This document shows positions 1 through 11,900 of a stretch of DNA of 64,000 nt, piece after piece. The stretch's first letter is position 1; each line of letters opens with the position of its first letter. A model generated the notes under the pieces. The model made no database searches. It was not told where the DNA came from and worked only from the letters and a program-made list of their open reading frames with translations. The stretch covers positions 1-64,000 of the forward strand of contig JAOSKK010000008.1 in the NCBI GenBank assembly GCA_027493615.1, read 5' to 3'. A program made the translations under genes and the position numbers. Source of the DNA: Verrucomicrobiota bacterium (GTDB lineage: Bacteria; Verrucomicrobiota; Verrucomicrobiia; Limisphaerales; J093).

Positions 1-1374
1 ACGGCTGCCCCAGCGGCCCGCGCCGGAAAGGCCCCCACCTCCTGGGCGCCGTTGGGTGACGTTTCTTCTCGGGTTTCCCCAGGACGTGACGACGCGGCCC
101 CGCCGGGCACACTGCCCCCGATGCACGATCACGAGTTGTATCAGCAGATCCTGGGATTGACGGCCCCCTGGAAGGTCCAAGCCGTGCGCCTGGAGTTGGC
201 CCCGCGCCGCATCGAGGTCCAGGTCCAATGCACCGAGTCGACCTGGGCCCTGCCCGCAGTGTCAGCGCCGCATGCACATCCAAGACTGGGACCAGCGCCG
301 GTGGCGCCACCTGGACAGTTGCGAGTTCCAGACCCTGATTGTGGCGAAGGTCCCCCGGGTTCGTTGTCGGAGCACGGCACTCACCGTGCAGGTCCCCTGG
401 GCCGAGCCCTACGGACGTTTCACCAAGCGCTTTGAGCGGCTGGCGATCGACCTCTTGCAGGAGTGTTCGATCCGTGCGGTCTGTGAGGGCTGCGGATCAG
501 TTGGGACGAGGCCGATGGGATCAAGAACGGGCCGTGGCGCGGGGGTTGGCTTCGCAGCAGACCCAGCCGGTGCGGCGCTTGGGGGTGGACGAAAAGAGTG
601 CGGGCCGGGGACAGAACTACGTCACCGTGGTGGCGAACTTGGAGCCCGGGCGTTCGGCCACGGTGGAATACGTGGGCGACGGACGCACCCAAGAGACGCT
701 GGAGGCCTATTGGCAGGGGCGTTCCCCGGAACATCGGGCGGCGGTGGAGGCGGTGGCGATGGACCTGTGGGCGCCGTACTTCCAAGCGACGGTGCAACAC
801 GTGCCCGAGGCGGCCAGTAAGATCGTCCACGACCCCTATCACTTGAGCCAGATGTTGGGGCGGGCGGTGGACCGGGTGCGTCGGGCCGAGCACCGGGCGT
901 TGAGCGCGGCGGGCGACGAGCGTCTGGGCGGGGACCAAGTACGTGTGGCTTTATGGCTGGGAAAACCTCCCGGCCCACCAGGAGCGCTTCGATCAGTTGC
1001 GCGGGCAGAAACTCAAGACCAGTCGCGCCTGGGCGATCAAGGAAATGTTCCGCGACTTCTGGGCCAGCCAGAGCGTCGAGGAAGGGAAGGAGTTCTTCCA
1101 CTCGTGGTACAGTTGGGCGATCCGCTCGCGCTTGGGCCCCATCAAGGAGGTGGCCCGGAGCTTCAAGAAGCACTTGGACAATATCGTGACCTACTTCACC
1201 CATCGGATCAGCAACGCGGCCTTGGAAGGGTTGAACAACCGCATCGCCGGCCTGGTCAAGAAAGCCTTCGGCTATCGGAGCCGGGAACGGTTCAAAACAG
1301 ACATCCTCTTCCATCTGGGAGGCCTCGACCTCTATCCGCGGTAATGCAAAATCCCCGCAGATCCCGGAAGAGGC
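1..1374 (+). mobile_element. ISL3-type insertion sequence, copy 1 (left end outside window)
   Basis: This segment matches, with small differences, the reverse complement of 58447-59920, including about 120 bp upstream of the transposase start and about 30 bp after its stop. By comparison with that complete copy the element is about 1.47 kb and its first ~100 bp lie before the window. The right terminal inverted repeat ends at 1374 (sequence ending CCGGAAGAGGC). The next eight bases are TTTGATTT, so the other target duplicate should sit outside the window. Downstream of the element an open frame continues without a start codon, so it inserted into a gene. Confidence 0.85.
121..1344 (+). pseudogene. 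ISL3-family transposase, frameshifted copy
   Basis: The full reading starts at the ATG at 121 (MHDHELYQQILGL) and ends LFHLGGLDLYPR at 1344, about 405 residues, a usual ISL3 length. The N-terminal part carries a Cys-pair zinc-binding region (CPQC...) that is intact in the copy at 58478-59702. The middle is the DDE catalytic region and the C-terminus has the family's ending (NNRIAGLVKKAFGYRSRERF). Here the frame changes several times: an extra C near 248, and further shifts near 360, 500-540 and 925-1010. The second copy breaks at different places, so at least some breaks are probably sequence errors. No ORF spans the whole gene as given. The role would be cut-and-paste transposition of its own element. 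Confidence 0.85.
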
Positions 1375-2313
1375 TTTGATTTCGCCCCCGAAGCCATTGA
1401 ATCGACGCTGGCGGTGGCGTGGGAGGGGCCTTTCCTCGCCACCACGACGGGGCAGAGCGGGTTCATGCGCGTGCAACGCCTGCCCCGGAGTGCCATCCTC
1501 GATTCCGACCACGACGGTCTGCCGGATGTGTACGAGCTGGAACGGCCACCGCTGAATCCGATGTCCGCCGCGGACGCCACGCTGGATTTCGACGGCGACG
1601 ACGGCGTGGCCGTCACGCGCGAAACGGTGCTGCAATTCTCACGCCCGCTCGCTGCCGACACCCTGCTGGAAAATGCGCGCTTCTTCGCCGAGGCGGCGGG
1701 GCGCAAGGTGCTCAGCCGGCCGGAACTGTCCCCCGACCGCCGCAAGGCCACGCTGTTCTACCTCGAGCCGCTGCCGGGCGCGACACGCGTGCGCGTGACG
1801 TTCGACGCGGCGGCAATCAAGGACACTGAAGGCAGGCTGGTGGACGCCGACGGCGACGGGCAGGAAGGCGGCGTGGCGCGAATCGAGTTCGACACGTTGA
1901 GCAATCACCCCACGCCGGGCACCGCCGTGATCGGACGCGTGTTCGCCAGCGAACTGGTTGCCGGTCCGGACACCGGCACGAACGCGGTGAACCGGCCGTT
2001 GAAAGGCGCGACCATCACCGTGGACGGCATGGAAGAGGCGCTGCGCGCGGTGACGGATGCGCAGGGCGACTTCAAACTGACCAATGCGCCCGCCGGCTGG
2101 TTCTTGGTCCACGTGGACGGCCGCACCGCTGCGGGCAGCCAGTGGCCGGATGGCGATTACTATCCATTCGTTGGCAAGGCGTGGGAAACCGTCGCAGGCC
2201 GGCAGGACAATCTCGTCGGCGGCACGGGTGAAATCTATTTGCCACTCATCCAAGCCGGGAGTTTGAAGCCAGTCAGCGTTGTCGGCCCCACCTACCCCGA
2301 CTTTCCGACTTAG
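1375..2313 (+). pseudogene. 3' part of a secreted protein gene truncated by ISL3 insertion
   Basis: An open frame runs from the IS end through FDFAPEAIESTLAVAW to a stop at 2313, about 312 residues, with no proper start, so the 5' end was removed by the IS. It contains a Ca-binding type stretch (DSDHDGLPDVYELE, thrombospondin type 3-like). A bacterial Ig-like (SbsA-type) segment follows (LLENARFFAE...LPGATRVRVTFDAAAIKDTEG), then a carboxypeptidase regulatory-like beta-sandwich (PLKGATITVDGMEEALRAVTDAQGDFKL). Such domains occur in large exported proteins of Verrucomicrobiota. The natural C-terminus may also be missing, because the IS1634-type element begins about 50 bp downstream. The function of the parent protein cannot be told. 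Confidence 0.7.
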
Positions 2314-2360
2314 TTCAAGGGTGCCTCGCAGGTGGCTAAGGCTAAGCAGCTTGTGGAAGT

Positions 2361-4197
2361 GGCCGCTATCCCCTAAACAGCCCGCTTCTCGCCGCGTAGC
2401 CCCAAGACCTCCACCAAGCGTTCCTGCAGCGCCGTCAACTTGCTGCCCACCGTTTGCCGTACGGGGGCTGCCGCCCGCTGCGCCCCCGGATACACGTTGA
2501 CGACTTCCTGCACTTGCTCCAACTCCGCCCACAGGCGCGGGAGCGGCAGTTCCACGCCCGCTTCCCGCACTTGCCGGCTGACCATCGCCCGGAGCAGCAA
2601 GGCGATCGTGCAGTACAACCCGTGCACCTGGATCATCCGGTCGGTCCAGTGGAACATCGGCCACCAACAGCCCACGTCGCGGTCCTTCATCTGCTGGAAG
2701 ATCTGCTCGATCAGGAACTGGCTGCGGTAGGCCTCAATGACCTCGGAGTCCGTCCAGCCGCCGTGGCTGGTTACCAGCACGTTCTTGCCCAGCACCGTGT
2801 CGCGCAGGCGCTCCAACGCCTCCGGTTGAACCCGGTAGTCCAACGCCGGCACGCCCGCGTCGTGCGGGTGGATTTCGATCGCCACGACCTGATGCAAATG
2901 CTCCCGGTGCAAGATCTCCCGGCACTGTTTGTGCACTGACTCCACCGTCGGGGTCTTGCCGCCTTTGACCTCCCCGTGCTGACGCCGTTGCAGGCTCTGC
3001 TGCAACTCGGCCAGCTTGCGCAACGCCCGCGCCAGTTCGCTCTGCACCGTGGCCCACTGCGCCTCGAAGAGTCCTTGATGCCAACTCACCACCAGAGTGC
3101 GTGGGCGGCCGTACACCTCGGCCTCCACGCGGAAGGCCTTGGTCCCTTCCAACCCGGCGCAGGCTTCCCACCGGGAGTCTCCCGTATTGGACACCGCCGC
3201 CCACTCGGCCACCTCCCCCAGTTTCACCGCCCCCACATAGTCCAAGCCCAGCGTGTCGATCAGCGCGAAGTTCGCGGCCGAGTTGTTCCCCTTGTCAAAC
3301 ACCAGGGTGGTTTGCGGCCGCGGCGCTCCGACCGGAGCCAACCCCGCGTAGAAGGTGGCAAAGCGTCCGAGCATCTCGCCCAACTGCCGGCTGTCATGGC
3401 GATGGCCCTCGTACACCTCGTAGTACAGCGGCCACTGTCCGTGGGCGGCGCACACCAGGGCGTAGCTGACCTGCCGCAGGTTGGCCCGGCCCTGCTTGTT
3501 CTTGCCCCGCTGGGCCAGGTGATTCTGCACGTTGAACGTGTCGATGAAGGTGAAGAAATTGGTGCCGTCGTAGCAGAGCCGGGACAGGTCGATCCCCTCG
3601 CGCTGGACGGCGCGTTCCAGGAGGCCTTTCCAGAGGGCTTCGATCTTCTCCGGTTCCCAAGCGACCAGGTGATCCCAAAAGCGCTGGCTACTCAACGCCT
3701 CGGCGGAGAACTCCGGCCCCGCGCGCACCAACGCCGTCCCGGAGAGCCACTCCCAGAACCCTCGCTTGCTGACCGGCTCCACCGCCCGGTTGACGGCGGC
3801 CAGTGCCAGGTAGATGCCCGGGCTCAGCCCCTGCTGGCGCTTAGGGCATAGCTGGTTGGCCAAGGGAATCAACTCGGCGCGCTGCACGGCGCCCCACAAC
3901 GCGAGGGGGCGGCCGGACTCAAACACCTCGGCGTAGGCGGGTGCCGGTCCGGCGCCGGTGAGTCGGGAACTGAACTGTTCGAGCTTGCCGAGGTATTGCT
4001 GGGAGAGGCGACGACACTTGCCCTCCCGCCAGCCCCAGTCGGAGAGGTAGTAGTAGGTGTGGCCGTTGACGCGCTTGGCTTCCAGCCGCTGCACGGGCTG
4101 GAGTTAGGGCATAGAACGCAAGAATTTCAACGCAATCATGAGTGTTTTTGCATAGAATTGCTTCACAAAGGGTGAGCGATTTTAGGGGATAGTGACC
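2361..4197 (-). mobile_element. IS1634-type insertion sequence (IS4 superfamily)
   Basis: An intact transposase gene is bracketed by inverted ends. CTATCCCCTAAA lies at 2366-2377 and its reverse complement TTTAGGGGATAG at 4181-4192, with weaker matching a few bases further out (GTGGCCG against GTGGTCA). The element is thus about 1.83 kb. The transposase stop codon (2373-2375) lies inside the terminal repeat. About 100 bp of noncoding DNA separates the start codon from the other end. No clear target-site duplication could be found by eye. Confidence 0.8.
2373..4094 (-). CDS. IS1634-family transposase
   Basis: This is a single intact 573-residue frame starting MQRLEAKRVNGHTYYY. It shows the expected N-terminal region (YYYLSDWGWREGK...LSQQYLGKL) and the three acidic segments of the IS4-type DDE domain. 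These are D in LCYDGTNFFTF, D in LVFDKGNNSAANF, and E in SQFLIEQIFQQMKD. A tail typical of IS1634 transposases follows (IQVHGLYCTIALLLRAM). Length is normal for the family. It is one of the few long genes here with no frame break, so the element may be a recent arrival and could be active. Confidence 0.93.
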   Translation of the reverse strand: MQRLEAKRVNGHTYYYLSDWGWREGKCRRLSQQYLGKLEQFSSRLTGAGPAPAYAEVFESGRPLALWGAVQRAELIPLANQLCPKRQQGLSPGIYLALAAVNRAVEPVSKRGFWEWLSGTALVRAGPEFSAEALSSQRFWDHLVAWEPEKIEALWKGLLERAVQREGIDLSRLCYDGTNFFTFIDTFNVQNHLAQRGKNKQGRANLRQVSYALVCAAHGQWPLYYEVYEGHRHDSRQLGEMLGRFATFYAGLAPVGAPRPQTTLVFDKGNNSAANFALIDTLGLDYVGAVKLGEVAEWAAVSNTGDSRWEACAGLEGTKAFRVEAEVYGRPRTLVVSWHQGLFEAQWATVQSELARALRKLAELQQSLQRRQHGEVKGGKTPTVESVHKQCREILHREHLHQVVAIEIHPHDAGVPALDYRVQPEALERLRDTVLGKNVLVTSHGGWTDSEVIEAYRSQFLIEQIFQQMKDRDVGCWWPMFHWTDRMIQVHGLYCTIALLLRAMVSRQVREAGVELPLPRLWAELEQVQEVVNVYPGAQRAAAPVRQTVGSKLTALQERLVEVLGLRGEKRAV

Positions 4198-4437
4198 ACG
4201 ACAGGCAACCTGCTTACCTCCAACCACTTGCCACAAAACCCTCGTCATAAGTCGGAAACTGGGGCTAGGGGTTGACCCCCGGCTTCGGGGCTTTTCCTCT
4301 TGCTGCGCGTTGCGGGCTTGGGCACGGTCGCCGTCCAGCATGCACCCCGTCGCGGTCCCTGCGCTTGCCGCAACCTTCCTTGGGGAATGTCGCAACACGG
4401 ACGGGCCGGCCGGCGGACGCGCACGCCACGACCGATG

Positions 4438-7402
4438 AAGACTCGCCTCCTCCCAGCCCCGCGGTGGCTGTCCACCCCCGGGTTCACGATCCTCCTGCCG
4501 CTGTGGCTTCACGCTGCGGACGCGGGGGCCATGGCCTCCGGCGGGCATCTCGCTGGACGGGACCAACTGGCAGGTCGCGGCGGATCGCCAGAATACCGGG
4601 CGTGGTGAAGCGTGGTGGCGGGGTCCGGTCGAGGGAGCGGGCCGCGTGCGTGTGCCGGGCATCATGCAGGAGGCGTTGCCCGGCTACCACGGGGTGGCCT
4701 GGTATTGGCGGGAGTTCGTCGCGCCCGAGAGGGTCTTCCCATCCGGCCGCTGCCTGCTCCGGTTTCACGCCGTGGACTACCTGGCGGAAGTCTGGCTGAA
4801 CGACGTTGCGGTGGGAGGTCATGAGGGCGGTGAAACGCCGTTCACTCTCGACATCACCGACGTCGTGCTTCCGGGCGCGACGAACCGGCTGGCGGTCCGA
4901 GTCCTGAATCCGCGTGCGGATCCCATCGATGGGATCGTGCTGTCGGAGACCCCTCACCGGAACAAGGCGCCCGCGGGCATCAGCGTGGGCGGCTCCTACA
5001 ACAGCGGCGGGCTGACGGAGTCCGTCGAGGTGTTCTGGTGTCCGGCGGTGCGCCTCGATGACGTGTACCTGCGGCCGGACTGGCGGACGGGTGAGGTGCG
5101 TGTCGAAGTCAGCGTGGTGAACGCGGGCGCCGCCGCGGTGCCGGTGACGGTCGAGTGCGTCGTGGCACCGGCGGCGGGGGACGCGGCGGTGGGCGGCGTG
5201 CGGATGACGGGCACCGCGACGCCCGGGAGCAGCCGTATCGACGGCCGGTTGCGCGTCGCGCAGCACCGTTTGTGGGCGCTGGACGATCCGTTTCTGTATC
5301 GCTTGAGCACCCGGGTCACGGCCGGAGCGGGCGGTGAGACCGACGAGCGGGTGACGCGGTTCGGTTTTCGCGAGCTGCGCGTCGAGCGGGGGTTCTTTCG
5401 ATTCAACGGCAAGCGCCTTTTCGTGAAGAGCTCGCACACCGGGAACCACTGCCCGATCGGGGCCATCGTGCCGCCGGACAACGCGCGGGATCTGCTGCGG
5501 AAGGACCTGGTGTACATGAAGGCATGTGGGTTCAACATGGTGCGGTTCATCGCGGGCGTGGCCCATCCGTACCAGCTCGATCTGTGCGACGAGATCGGGC
5601 TGCTGGTTTACGAGGAGAACCTCGCCGCCTGGCTGCTGGCGGACTCGCCGAAGATGGCCGACCGCTTCGACGCCAGCCTGCGCGAGATGCTGCGGCGCGA
5701 CCGGAACCATCCGAGCGTGGTGATCTTCGGCCTGGTCAACGAGATGCCGGACGGCCCGATGTCGCGGCATGCGGTGGCGAGTTTGGGTCGGTTGCGCAGC
5801 CTGGATGACACCCGGCTGATCCTGCAGCAAAGCGGACGCTGGGACCGGCGCTACCACATCGGCTCGGTCTCAAATCCCGGTTCCACCGTCTGGGAACCTG
5901 AGTGGGGCGTGGAGAGCCCGGATTACCAGGGTATCGCGCCACCGGGCCCCTGGGGCGGCTACTTTGAAGGCGCCGGCGACGCCCACGTCTATCCGGCCAC
6001 ACCGCACACACCGGCGATCGAGGCCGGGATCCGCACGCTGGGCCGCGACACGAAACCGGTGTTCCTGTCCGAATACGGCGTGGGCAGCCTGATGAACGCG
6101 GTGCGCGAACTCCGGCATTACGAGCAGAGCGGAGCCAACCCGGCCTGGGACGACTTCAAGTACTTCCAGCAGACCGAGGAGAAACTGAACGCGGACTGGC
6201 AACGGCTGGGCATGGACGGCGTGTATGCGTTTCCGGAGGAGATGTTGCGGGACAGCCAGCGACTGCACGCCCGCCAGCGGGAACTGGGATTCAGCCTCAT
6301 CCGGTCCAACCCGCAGATCTGCGGCTACAACCTCACCGGGCTGCTGGATCACGGCTACACCGGCGAAGGGCTGTGGACCCTCTGGCGCGAGTTCAAGCCG
6401 GGCATTGTGGACGTGCTGCAGGACGGCTGGGCGCCGCTGCGATGGTGCCTGTTTGTGGCGCCCCTGCATGGGTACACGGGCCGGCCGCTGACGCTCGAAG
6501 TCGTGCTGGCGAACGAGGACGTTTTGGGGCCGGGGACCTACCCGGTTCGGCTGCGCGTGATGGGGCCCGCCGGGGTTGCCTGGGAAAAGAAACTGAACCT
6601 CGTGCTGGCTCCGCCTGGGCAAGGCGCGGAGGCGCCGCTGGCTGTTCCCGTGTTCGCAGGCGACGTGACGATTCCCGGTCCGGCGGGGACCTACACGTTC
6701 GCGGCCACCCTGGAACGAGGAGGCGCTCCTGCGGCGGGCCGCCTGGAGTTCCGGCTCAGCGATCCGCCAACGGCCAGGGCACCGCGCACAGTGTACGTTC
6801 ACGGTGTGGACGCCCGGGTGCAGGCCTGGCTGCGGTCAAGGCAGGTTGCGGTTGAACTGCTGGCGGGCGCGGTCGGCGGAGAGGACGAGGTGATCTTGAT
6901 CGGCAACCGGGAAGGGCTGGCAACCGACGCGGGGTTCTGGTCCGGGTTGCGCCGCCGCATCGAGGCCGGCAGCACGGTGGTCTTCGGCGATCCCGGGGTG
7001 TTTCGGAAGGACGACGATCCCTTGGGCTGGCTGCCGTTGCCGACCCGGGGACGGCTCACGCACTTTTCCGACTGGCTTTACCACAAGGAGTGTGTCGCGC
7101 GTCACCACGCGCTGTTCGCCGGGCTCGCGCCCGCGGGGATCATGGACTGGGACTACTACGGGCCGTTGATCAGCAACCTGTTTTTCGAGGGCCAGGAGAC
7201 GCCGGACGACGTGGCGGCGGCGGCGTTTGCCGTGTGCCACTCGAGTCGACCGGACGGTTACGCGGCGGGGGTGATGCTGGGAAGCTATCGCCTCGGGCAG
7301 GGCCGCATCGTGCTGAACACCTTCCGGCTCCTCGAGAACGTCGATCGTCATCCGGCCGCGGATCGGCTGCTGCTCAACCTGCTGGAATCCCCGCAAAGGT
7401 AA
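4438..7402 (+). CDS. secreted glycoside hydrolase family 2 enzyme (one frameshift)
   Basis: This is a predicted exported beta-glycosidase of about 985 residues. The ATG at 4438 begins a signal peptide (MKTRLLPAPRW...ILLPLWLHAADA). The frame shifts once near 4540, after which the main frame runs to 7402. Domains in order are a jelly-roll sugar-binding domain (GVAWYWREF...VDYLAEVWLNDVAVGGHEGG), an Ig-like GH2 domain (DDVYLRPDWRTGEVRVEVSV), and a TIM barrel opening with FGFRELRVERGFFRFNGKR. The acid/base Glu is seen in VIFGLVNEMPDG (about residue 435) and the likely nucleophile Glu in KPVFLSEYGVGS (about 545). A C-terminal beta-sandwich and a ThuA-like stretch (VYVHGVDARVQAWL...GDPGVF) follow. 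Substrate class (galactoside, glucuronide or mannoside) cannot be decided. It stands alone with no transporter or SusCD-like partner. Confidence 0.85.
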
Positions 7403-7479
7403 GCCCCTCGCGGGCCATCCATTTCTGTCTGAGGCGTCCCAGACGGCTCCGGGGGTCTCGCCTGCGAACTCGCTCGACC

Positions 7480-7690
7480 CTGAAAGCGCCGGTAAACCGG
7501 ACGCACTCCAGACGCTTCGCGAGGGGCAGAGCCCATCCGTCCCGCGCGAAGCGTCTGGAGTGCGGAGGTTCACCCCCGCTTTTCGTGCATGGTCTATGGG
7601 AATCGTCCTGTTCCTGCCGGACCTGCTCGGGGGCCATAGACCGCGGAGGGTGCAGGCTGGAAGCCCGCACCGCAGGTTCACGGAGAGTTC
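7480..7690. repeat. dispersed intergenic repeat cluster (palindromic family A plus D and C units)
   Basis: Family A forms an inverted repeat: ACTCCAGACGCTTCGCG at about 7505-7521 is mirrored by CGCGAAGCGTCTGGAGT at about 7544-7560, followed by GTTCACCCCCGCTTTTCGTG. A second unit (D, GGACCTGCTCGGGGGCCAT) lies at about 7619-7637, and a third (C, GGAAGCCCGCACCGCAGGTT) at about 7659-7678. The same units recur at 12.07, 16.26, 28.31, 33.01, 33.59 and 39.12 kb. All lie between genes. No coding potential is visible. Confidence 0.8.
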
Positions 7691-8951
7691 AAGACCGCCG
7701 GTCCGTGCCTCGGCGCCGCGCGTTCCAGAGAAGGCAGGCGCAGGTGCCAAGGACGAGCACCGCCAGCCCGCCGAGAAAGCCCCAGCCGCGTAGCAGGACC
7801 GCCGTCTGGCCGGCCGGGATGCCCGGGTCGTGAAGGGGCTTCTGAAGCGGCGAATCCGCCCCGTCCGCCGGCGGTGCGACACCCGCAGAAACGTCCGCCC
7901 CATGGGGCCGCGGATCCGAGCTGAGCAGGACGGTCGGGTCGGCGGCGGGTGCCGGGCGGGGCACGCCCGATCGCGCCGCGATGCGACCGACTTCCAGCTT
8001 CACCAGGGGGTTCTCGGGGTCGAACCCGAGCGTCTTGGCCACGCGGGCATGCTGGGCTTCCTCCCATCGAACGGGCAGACGCGTTCCCAGGGTCCACGCG
8101 ACGTCGAGGCCGCATTCGCAATCTGCCCCGATAATGGACAGGAGTCCGACCACGTTGGGCGCGGAGATTTCCTCGCCGTGCATGAGCGGGCCCATCCAGC
8201 GGGCCCGGCCATAGACGATGGCAGCGCGCGGCTCTGGAGTTCCAATCGGATCCAGCCCCAGGCTCCACAACAGGATCCGCTCGCTGGCCAGCGCGTCGGG
8301 CTCGAGCACGACCAGGGTCGGGGGTTGTGCAATGGCCTTGGGCATGGTCTGCATCTGCTCCCGGATGGCGTCGCAGGCGGTCGTGATCGCCTCGCGTGCC
8401 CGGCGATTCGCCTCAGCGACCGCGCCCTCGATGAGCAGGACGGCGGCAAAGCTGCGGCCTGCCGCGGCCACGAGTTCCTCGCGTTTCGGGGAGGAGGCGA
8501 CCTCGTCGAGCACCGCTGCCAGACGCTGTCGCAGCGGCTGGCCCCGGTGGGAGAAGGTGAGCGGGAGGGAACAGCCATCCGGCGACTCGAGGACAGCCCG
8601 CACGGTCGGATCGTCGCCGGTCCGGGACGGGGGTGGGAAGGCCGGGTGGCCGGCCGCCCCCCTCGGGAGTCAGGAGCTCGAAGTGGATGTTGCAGTCGCG
8701 CAGGGCCACGGGGGCATGCGTTGCAACAGGGCGAGGCTGGGCGCGGGAGTTCCCGGAGGCACGAAGATGCAGAGCCGATAGGACTCGGTCTCGAGGTCCA
8801 CGAAACCGACGTCACGAACGTTGTAGCGACACGCGAGCAGCGTGGCAGGCGGAAGCCAGCACGTCAGCGCCAGCATGAGCACGAGCACGGTGCAGCGTCC
8901 GCCAGCCCCACCTTGTCGCCGCCATGCGGGAATCTGCCGCAGCCCACTCAT
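7689..8951 (-). CDS. uncharacterised membrane-anchored protein, coupled to upstream PQQ-propeller gene
   Basis: About 420 residues. The start is the ATG at 8951-8949, which overlaps the TGA of the upstream propeller gene in an ATGA arrangement, so the two are probably translated together. An N-terminal hydrophobic segment (CTVLVLMLALTCWLPPATLLA) precedes a Cys and the stretch CRYNVRDVGFVDLETESYRLCIF. A Cys-containing, thioredoxin-like middle cannot be confirmed. One C-terminal transmembrane helix (GWGFLGGLAVLVLGTCACLLW) is followed by a basic tail. The frame changes near 8700 and 8620, so no single ORF covers it. I do not recognise a named family. A role with the propeller protein at the cell envelope is inferred from coupling only. 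Confidence 0.65.
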
Positions 8952-11900
8952 CGAGAGGCCGTCCATTCGCTGCTGCCGTAGCACACGACCTGCCCGCCCT
9001 GGAGCGCGACTATGACCCGGCCGGCCGCATCGACCGCGAGACCCCAGGGAACGGCCACGCCTGGCAGGCGGTGCGCCCACAAGGGACGGCCTTCCGGCAA
9101 GCTCAGCGCGACCAACTCCGCACCGCGCGTGGCGACGAGCGCGTTCCGGCACAGCGCCACCGCGGTGCTGTCCTTGACGTCCGCTTCCCCAGACCGCCTT
9201 CAAACCGCGCAGTTGTGGTTTGCCCCAACCCTGCAGGAGCCGTTCGGCCCGCTGCGCCTCCACCCGCGGGTAGCACAGGATCTTCGAGATCTGCGGGTTG
9301 TTGACCCACAGATAGTCGCGGTCGTCCCGCGATGCCACCCAGGTCCAGTCGGTGACGGACGGATCGCAGACCCGGTACTGGGGGTGCGCATAGTGCGGCT
9401 GGCCGCCGACGCGGACCTGGTTGGCGACCACGTACAAGGCGGAGCCGCGGGGGCTTTGCGAGGCTGGTACCTGGTTGTCCGTCACCTGGTGAACCTGGCT
9501 GACATCGTTCAGGCAGGTCCCGTCGCCCAGCGCATACACGCCGGGCGAGACGACATTGCCGCCCGCCAGCCAGAGTTTGTCCTCGTGCAGGATCATGTTC
9601 CCCTGGACGCTGACGCCGGCCACGGCGGCGGGGTCGAGGTGACCCGAGTTGTTGTTCTGCCATCGGATCCGGCCGGTGGCGGCGTCGAGCGCATAGACGT
9701 GCGTGCCGTCGTAATTGACGATCCCAGCCGCGGCATAGGCCACCCCGTCCTTGACCAGCACGCCGCCCGCCACGGGCCAGGTGGAAAGGAGTTGGCCGTA
9801 GACCGGCATGCGCCGTTCCACGGGCGCCGCGCGGAAGCGCCACAACGTCCGTCCGCTCCTTGCCTCGAAGGCATACACGAAGCCGTCTCCGGAACCGACG
9901 AACGCGCGCCCGTTCCAGAGCGTGGGCGGGAACCGGACATTGCCGCCGGTGTAAGCCCTCCACGCTTCCTGGCCCGTCCGGGCGTCGAGCGCACGGACGA
10001 TGCCATCGGAACCCGCCAGGAATACCAGCCCCCCCGCGGCGGCGGGCGCGGTGGGCGTGATCTCGGTCGGGGCCGGATACTGCCACAACCGCTGCACGCG
10101 GGCGGGCACGGCGGCGTCGGTGGTGGCCGAGGCCGCGTTGTCGGCACGGAAGGTCGGCCAGTCGGTGGGCGACTCGGGAAGTTCGGCGACGGGCGGCGCG
10201 TCTGGGCCCGCGGTTTCGAGGCGCGAGGCATCGCTGCCGGTTTGGGCGAAGTCGAAGTCGCCGGCCGGTCCCAGGCAGGTGATGCCGTAGAGCGTGAGGT
10301 TGCAGTCGCAGACCGAGGGCCACCAGTAGAGCAGGCCGTTGGCGATGGTGACGCCGTCCTGGCATTGGGCGCGCATGGGCGAGATCAACTGCGGTTGGTC
10401 CGTCGCGGCGTCCCACCGCGTGGAACCGCCGCTGGCCCGGCAGAACACGGCGTCCAGGGCCCCGGTGGGACGCGCACAGGCGCGCCGGCCCAGCTTGACC
10501 TCTTCGAGGACCCGGCCGGTGAGCGGATCGAACTTGCGGCTGGCTTCGTTGTCGATCTGACCGCTCAGGGCGTAGAGCCCGTCCTCGAGCAAGACGAGCT
10601 GATAGTTGCTGTACGGGTGTTGCCAGAGGATCCGGCCGTCGAGCGCGGACAGGGCGAGCAGCTTGCTGAAGGTGGGACCGGAGAAGTACAGGGCCTGGTC
10701 GCTGCACTTCAGGTAGGTCGTTGTCCGCCAGTTCGTCCGCCAGTCCTGGCGGTTGAGGGTGGGGCCGAAGGCTTCCACCAACTCCGGGGCGTTGGCCTTG
10801 GTCTTGCGCCAAAGCTCCCGCCCGTCGCGCGCATCCAGACAAGCCAGGAAGGCGCCCGGGCGGAAGAGGAAGAGGCGACCCGCGGCCAGGCACAAGGCCC
10901 GGCTGTCCACGGCCTCGGCCTCCTGATGTCGCCAGCGGATCGTTTTTGGTCTGCGGGTCGATGGCCAGCACCGTCCGGCCGTAGCCCCAGGGGTTCTCGT
11001 TCTGGTTGAAGCCGGGCGACAGCGGATCCCAGGGCCAGCCGTGATTGTTGCTGCGCATGCGGATGACGGGATCGCGCGGTTCGTCCTCCCCGATCAGCGC
11101 GTAGAGCAGGCCGTCTTCGAGGGCCAGCCACTTCCAGAACGTGCCGCCGGCCACCTCGAAGGGTGGTGCGATCTGGTCGCGCAACTGTCCGCTCGCGGCG
11201 TCGATGACCTGGCACGACTTGTCATCGGCGAAGTACAATACGGAGGGTGTGGCCACGAGCGTGTTGCGATGCACCATCAGGCCGGGCGTGATCGGGCGGC
11301 GCCAGAGGAACTCGCCGTTGAACCCGTTGAAGGCTGCGAGGGTGTTCAGCCAGGGCTCCTCCCTTTCCTTGAAGGCGATATGACCAAAGAGCTTGAACAC
11401 CCGGCCGGCGGAGGCCACGGCCACTTGCGGCAACGGCGCGTAGCGCGGGTCGGCAAGGAACTGCGTCAGGTAAGGCGCTCGCGCGAGCTGATCCTTCGAT
11501 GCCGGGTTGTTGTCGGGCCCGTGATACGGATGGCTCCAGTCGTCCATGCCCGTGGGGAACGGCTTGGTAAGCACCCGGCCGCCGAGGAAGGCCTTGCCCT
11601 CAGGGCGCAACACGCGGAGGAGTTCGGCCTCGGGCGGACGGTTCGCGCTCTCGCCCACCACCACGACGGCGTCGGCGAGGTTGTCGGCGAGGTGCAGCCG
11701 ATGGGTCGGGCCCGGTTCGATAAAGACGCGGCTGCCGTAAAGCCCGGCGGCATCCGCGGCGCGACGGGCGGCGTCCACCTGGCGGGCGTCCGGTAACTGG
11801 ACGTAGAGGAGCCACTCGTTCTGCCGGGCCAGCTCGATGGCGAACACCCCCGCGGCATCGCCCAGCACGACCCCCACACCCCGACGGCTGCCAACGTCCC

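Noticed and set aside
5870..6802. Long antisense ORFs inside the GH2, ilvB, RND and other genes
   Set aside because: They are shadows produced by high-GC codon bias; none has a domain, signal sequence or ribosome binding site.
4438..7402. Reading frame-broken genes as decayed pseudogenes
   Set aside because: Catalytic motifs are preserved across breaks throughout the window and breaks cluster at homopolymers, so error is more likely than decay.
7480..7600. A CRISPR array in the repeated intergenic sequences
   Set aside because: The repeats are dispersed or mirrored and not evenly spaced direct repeats, and no cas genes are present.
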